Positions 61,036 to 64,000 of a stretch of DNA of 64,000 nucleotides are shown one piece after another. Within the stretch, counting starts at the first letter, position 1; every line of letters begins with the position of its first letter. The notes beneath the pieces are model-generated. The model ran no database searches. It saw only the letters and a list, made by a program, of their open reading frames with translations, and was not told the DNA's origin. The stretch spans positions 248,001-312,000 of the forward strand of contig CAXBDK010000001.1 in the NCBI GenBank assembly GCA_963974715.1, in the 5' to 3' direction. This stretch comes from Sediminicola sp963974715 (lineage in GTDB: Bacteria; Bacteroidota; Bacteroidia; Flavobacteriales; Flavobacteriaceae). The position numbers and the translations under genes were made by a program.

Positions 61036-61066
61036 GTAGATAAGCTATTTTTTAATAAATGTGCTT

Positions 61067-61074
61067 CAAAAATA
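61067..61074 (-). promoter_or_regulatory. -7 box of the TraB/GumN-DUF1460 transcript
   Basis: TATTTTTG on the minus strand (61074-61067) matches TAnnTTTG, 31 bases before the ATG at 61035. No TTG at -33. Confidence 0.45.
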
Positions 61075-61156
61075 GACAGGAATAAAAGCCAGGAAACTAT
61101 TTAACGTTTTAATTTTTGCAATGGTATATGGCAAGGACATTTTTTTGCGGAATTGT

Positions 61157-62230
61157 CTATTTTTCACTTGTTTTTTCCGCTTCCTGATTTTTGAGGTACA
61201 GACGGGTATGGGGCAGGCTTTCGGGATGGTTTTCCTGCAGATATGTAATCAACTTTTCCCGCACCAACACCCGCAGGTCCCAAGCGGTGGGAGAATCGTG
61301 CGCACTCATGAGGGCCCTTATTTCCACGCTTCGCTCCTTTGCATCCGTTACTTGCAGTACATTTACCTTACCGTCCCAAAGCTCCGTGCTTTCCAGGATC
61401 CTTGTCAATTCTTCCCGAAGTTTGTCAAATGGCACATGATAATCGGTATGGATAAAAACGGTGCCCAGAATTTCGGAAGTGGTCTTGGTCCAGTTCTGAA
61501 ATGGGGTCTCGATAAAGTAGGTAGTGGGTAGGACAAGACGTCTTTTGTCCCAGATGTTGACAACCACGTAGGTAAGGGTGATCTCTTCTATCCGCCCCCA
61601 TTCCCCTTCCACGATGACCACATCGTCCAATTTTATGGGCTGGGTTATGGCTATCTGGATACCTGCCAGAATGGTACCTATCATTTTTTGGGCGGATAGC
61701 CCTATGATGATCCCGGCAACCCCGGCAGAGGCGAATAGGCTCACCCCGAATTCCCGTATCCCTTCAAAGCTCATTAGTGCAGCCCCAATGGCCAGGATGA
61801 TGACAAGGACAATAAAGATCCTCTCCAAGATATTGAACTGGGTATATATTTTTCGGGCCCGTAGATTATCGGCGGCGCTCACATCGTAATTGTTCACGAT
61901 TATCCGTTTACTGATTTTTATGGCAATCAATAGGAACCAGGTAATGGAAAATATGATGAGCAAGGTGCTCGTTTTTTTGAGGAAATAAGTAAAACCGTCC
62001 ATCCCCAGTAACTCGTGCATGGGTTCCGATCGGATCAGAAAAGAAAAGAAAAGCAGAAATAAAGGGATGGATACCCTCTTGACAGTGTCCCGTGGAATCA
62101 AATACCGGGGGTTCCTTCCCAATTTTCCAAGGATAAAGGTGGTAATGCCATATAGGAATGCCAATAATACTAAGGTTCCCAATGCATATAACGTGGTTTG
62201 GTTCCCCACTTCATTTATAAGGTTTTCCAT
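61157..62230 (-). CDS. Mechanosensitive ion channel, MscS family
   Basis: A 357-residue small-conductance channel that opens under membrane tension. About five membrane segments are visible in the first 190 residues. The pore helix and beta-domain signature FASAGVAGIIIGLSAQKM and IGTILAGIQIAITQPIKLDDVVIVEGEWGRIEEI (about residues 165-220) are clear. The cytoplasmic cage domain follows. It has more than the three helices of E. coli MscS. It lies 121 bases upstream of the TraB/GumN start on the same strand, divergent from hemH. Confidence 0.92.
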   Translation of the reverse strand: MENLINEVGNQTTLYALGTLVLLAFLYGITTFILGKLGRNPRYLIPRDTVKRVSIPLFLLFFSFLIRSEPMHELLGMDGFTYFLKKTSTLLIIFSITWFLLIAIKISKRIIVNNYDVSAADNLRARKIYTQFNILERIFIVLVIILAIGAALMSFEGIREFGVSLFASAGVAGIIIGLSAQKMIGTILAGIQIAITQPIKLDDVVIVEGEWGRIEEITLTYVVVNIWDKRRLVLPTTYFIETPFQNWTKTTSEILGTVFIHTDYHVPFDKLREELTRILESTELWDGKVNVLQVTDAKERSVEIRALMSAHDSPTAWDLRVLVREKLITYLQENHPESLPHTRLYLKNQEAEKTSEK

Positions 62231-62367
62231 AGTATATTAATTTTGAGACGTCCGACCCTTAACTTACTAAAAACATTGCACAGGAAAAAGGGGAAGGCCG
62301 TAAAATTGGATTTTTCTATTGTGTTATTGGCAAAGTAATGGATCCCAATAAAACAAAGTCCCGTCAG

Positions 62368-62381
62368 TTGTGTTATTTTTG
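62368..62381 (+). promoter_or_regulatory. hemH promoter element, identical to the araC one
   Basis: TTGTGTTATTTTTG (62368-62381), with the -7 box TATTTTTG at 62374-62381. No -33 TTG. The hemH ATG is 86 bases downstream. Confidence 0.55.
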
Positions 62382-62467
62382 TCGCAAAAAAGAAAATGAA
62401 CCCCTCCAAACTATTTTTATCGGAGTCGGAAATCCGAAAGTTTGATCAGGTTCCATAAAATCGCTAC

Positions 62468-63499
62468 ATGAAAGGAGTATTGTTCGTGAATCTAGGGTCT
62501 CCAGACAGTCCCACACCAAAAGATGTCAAACCTTATCTGGACGAATTTTTAATGGATGAAAGGGTGATAGACGTCCCAAACTGGCTTCGGAACATTATTG
62601 TCAGGGGCATCATTCTTCGGACAAGGCCCAAAAAATCGGCCAAGGCCTATCAAAAAATATGGTGGGAAGAGGGATCGCCTTTGATCGTAATTTCGGAACG
62701 TTTTGCGGATAAGGTAAAACAACAGCTGCAGATCCCTGTTGCACTGGGGATGCGCTATGGATCCATGACCATCAAAAAAGCGTTACAGGACCTACATGAT
62801 AAGGGCGTGGACCAGGTACTATTGGTACCCCTATATCCCCATTATGCCATGTCGTCCTTTGAAACGGTGGTCGTGAAGGCCATGGAGGAGCAACAGGCCC
62901 ACTTTCCGGGAATGCAAATTACCACCCTTCCGGCTTTTTATGGGAACGATGGTTATATAAAAGTGTTGTCCGAGAGTATTGCGGCAGGATTAAAGGATTT
63001 TGAATACGATCACCTTCTTTTTTCCTACCACGGTATTCCCGAAAGGCATATCAGGAAATCGGACCCCACCAAATTCCATTGTAAAATAGATGGAAGCTGC
63101 TGCCAGACCAATTCGGTGGCGCACCATAGTTGTTACAGGCATCAGTGTTATGAAATGACCAGAAAGGTGAAACAGTACCTCGGCCTGCCGGATGATAAGG
63201 TGGGACTTTCCTTTCAATCAAGGCTTCCGAACGACCCCTGGTTAAAACCGTATACCGATTTCGAATTTGAACGGCTTCCCAAAGAAGGCAAAAAAAGACT
63301 TGCGGTGGTCACCCCTGCTTTTGTGGCGGACTGCCTGGAAACCTTGGAGGAAATTGCCATGGAAGGAAAACACCAGTTTTTGGAGGCAGGAGGGGAAACC
63401 TATAAACATATCCCCTGTTTGAACGATAGTGCGGATTGGGTGGCACTGATGGTAAAATGGGTCACTAACTGGGAGGCCCAGGAAACGCTTCCCGTATAA
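62468..63499 (+). CDS. hemH: Ferrochelatase
   Basis: A 343-residue enzyme that inserts iron into protoporphyrin IX, the last step of heme synthesis. The N-terminal VNLGSPDSPTPKDVKPYLDEF and the active-site His in FSYHGIPERHIRKSDPT are clear. An insertion near residues 200-225 (GSCCQTNSVAHHSCYRHQCYE) carries four cysteines that could bind an iron-sulfur cluster, as known for some ferrochelatases. The stop overlaps the next ATG by one base (TAATG). Confidence 0.97.
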   Translation: MKGVLFVNLGSPDSPTPKDVKPYLDEFLMDERVIDVPNWLRNIIVRGIILRTRPKKSAKAYQKIWWEEGSPLIVISERFADKVKQQLQIPVALGMRYGSMTIKKALQDLHDKGVDQVLLVPLYPHYAMSSFETVVVKAMEEQQAHFPGMQITTLPAFYGNDGYIKVLSESIAAGLKDFEYDHLLFSYHGIPERHIRKSDPTKFHCKIDGSCCQTNSVAHHSCYRHQCYEMTRKVKQYLGLPDDKVGLSFQSRLPNDPWLKPYTDFEFERLPKEGKKRLAVVTPAFVADCLETLEEIAMEGKHQFLEAGGETYKHIPCLNDSADWVALMVKWVTNWEAQETLPV

Positions 63500-64000
63500 T
63501 GGCCAACGTCTCGTCGGTACAATTGGGCACGGAACCTATTGGGAAACTCCTTATAAAACAGGCTGTTCCCGCATCCATAGGTATTTTGGTGATGTCCTTA
63601 AATGTACTGGTGGACTCCATTTTTGTGGGTAATTGGATCGGCTCCATTGCCATCGCCGCAATAAACGTGGTTTTGCCCGTTTCCTTTTTTATAGGTGCCT
63701 TGGGAATGTCCATTGGCATTGGCGGATCCAGTATTATTTCCAGGGCATTGGGTGGCAACGACAGGGAAAAGGCCATTAGGGTTTTTGGGAATCAGGTCAC
63801 GCTTACCTTTTTGATCTCCGTGTCCATGGTCATTTTGGGCCTTTTTTTTATGGATACCCTCATTCCCGCATTTGGAGGAAAGGGAGATATCTTTGGTCCG
63901 GCCAAAGTATATTATACCATTGTGCTCTATGGGGTACCCTTTTTGGCGTTCTGTATGATGGGGAATACGGTGATCAGGGCCGAGGGCAAGCCTAAATTTG
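63499..64000 (+). CDS. MATE family efflux transporter, partial
   Basis: The N-terminal 167 codons of a multidrug and toxin extrusion transporter, cut by the window end. The start MANVSSVQLGTEPIGKLLIKQ and the first-helix motif PASIGILVMSLNVLVDSIFVG are typical. Four further membrane segments are visible. The substrate cannot be told. Its ATG uses the last base of the hemH stop, so the two are translationally coupled. Confidence 0.9.
   Translation, partial: MANVSSVQLGTEPIGKLLIKQAVPASIGILVMSLNVLVDSIFVGNWIGSIAIAAINVVLPVSFFIGALGMSIGIGGSSIISRALGGNDREKAIRVFGNQVTLTFLISVSMVILGLFFMDTLIPAFGGKGDIFGPAKVYYTIVLYGVPFLAFCMMGNTVIRAEGKPKF

Noticed and set aside
1..64000. Prophage, insertion sequence, CRISPR array, tRNA or integrative element
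   Set aside because: No integrase, transposase, terminal repeat, spacer array or tRNA-like clover-leaf sequence was seen. The window looks like conserved chromosome throughout.

Overview
The window is a stretch of ordinary chromosome from a marine-type member of the Flavobacteriaceae (phylum Bacteroidota). The evidence is a gliding-motility lipoprotein gene (gldH) between ricT and a class A penicillin-binding protein, a secreted protease with a type IX secretion C-terminal domain, the DUF2480/DUF3078 genes behind a suf cluster, a one-subunit cytochrome b type succinate dehydrogenase, and promoters of the Bacteroidota form (TTG, about 20 bases, TAnnTTTG) instead of the E. coli form. I see no rRNA, tRNA, CRISPR array, insertion sequence or prophage. 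Almost all space is coding.

Layout. 1-2.7 kb (minus): a cut-off membrane protein, an ECF sigma factor that starts with TTG, a lipoprotein and recA. 2.9-9.8 kb (plus): trhO, then the overlapping chain ricT-gldH-PBP1A, then the two CoA-transferase subunits. 9.8-11 kb is a gene-poor gap with a 35-codon reading frame followed by a strong terminator, and an 11-bp tandem repeat. 11-17.6 kb: a GNAT enzyme (plus), then on the minus strand an aminotransferase, a PfpI-family protein, an orphan Vsr-like nuclease and the sdhCAB operon. 17.9-27 kb: an aspartoacylase-like enzyme, a second GNAT protein, a large secreted Asp-box repeat protein, an aminopeptidase P, BrnQ, a small CxxC protein and thiL. 27.3-35.5 kb (plus): the iron-sulfur assembly cluster sufA-B-C-D-S, a lipoprotein, sufE, a SufT-like protein, DUF2480 and DUF3078. 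35.5-44.4 kb: twin terminators, hflX, the secreted subtilase, a PolB-like exonuclease with a DUF4153 membrane protein, ogt and a CNNM/CBS protein. 44.5-46.4 kb: a serine hydrolase and a secreted DinB-like protein.

46.5-63.5 kb is centred on heme. The minus-strand run hemA-hemC-trkH-trkA-hemD-hemE-hemF-hemB carries most of the path from glutamyl-tRNA to coproporphyrinogen oxidation, with a potassium uptake pair inside it. A divergent AraC-family regulator sits in front of hemA. Ferrochelatase (hemH) lies 6 kb further on, and its promoter shares an identical 14-base element with the araC promoter. Between them are a tiny lipoprotein, a DUF1460 amidase-like gene coupled to a very large TraB/GumN protein, and an MscS channel. 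The window ends inside a MATE transporter that overlaps hemH.

The window is mostly conserved housekeeping. I found no clear new multi-gene system. The best candidates for undescribed biology are the two tiny reading frames with their own transcription signals (10102-10209 and 46517-46600), the possible small RNA between twin terminators (about 35761-35850), the zinc-ligand-lacking orphan Vsr, the shared araC/hemH promoter element, the 1172-residue TraB/GumN protein paired with DUF1460, and the paired palindromic operator at 42712 and 42826.
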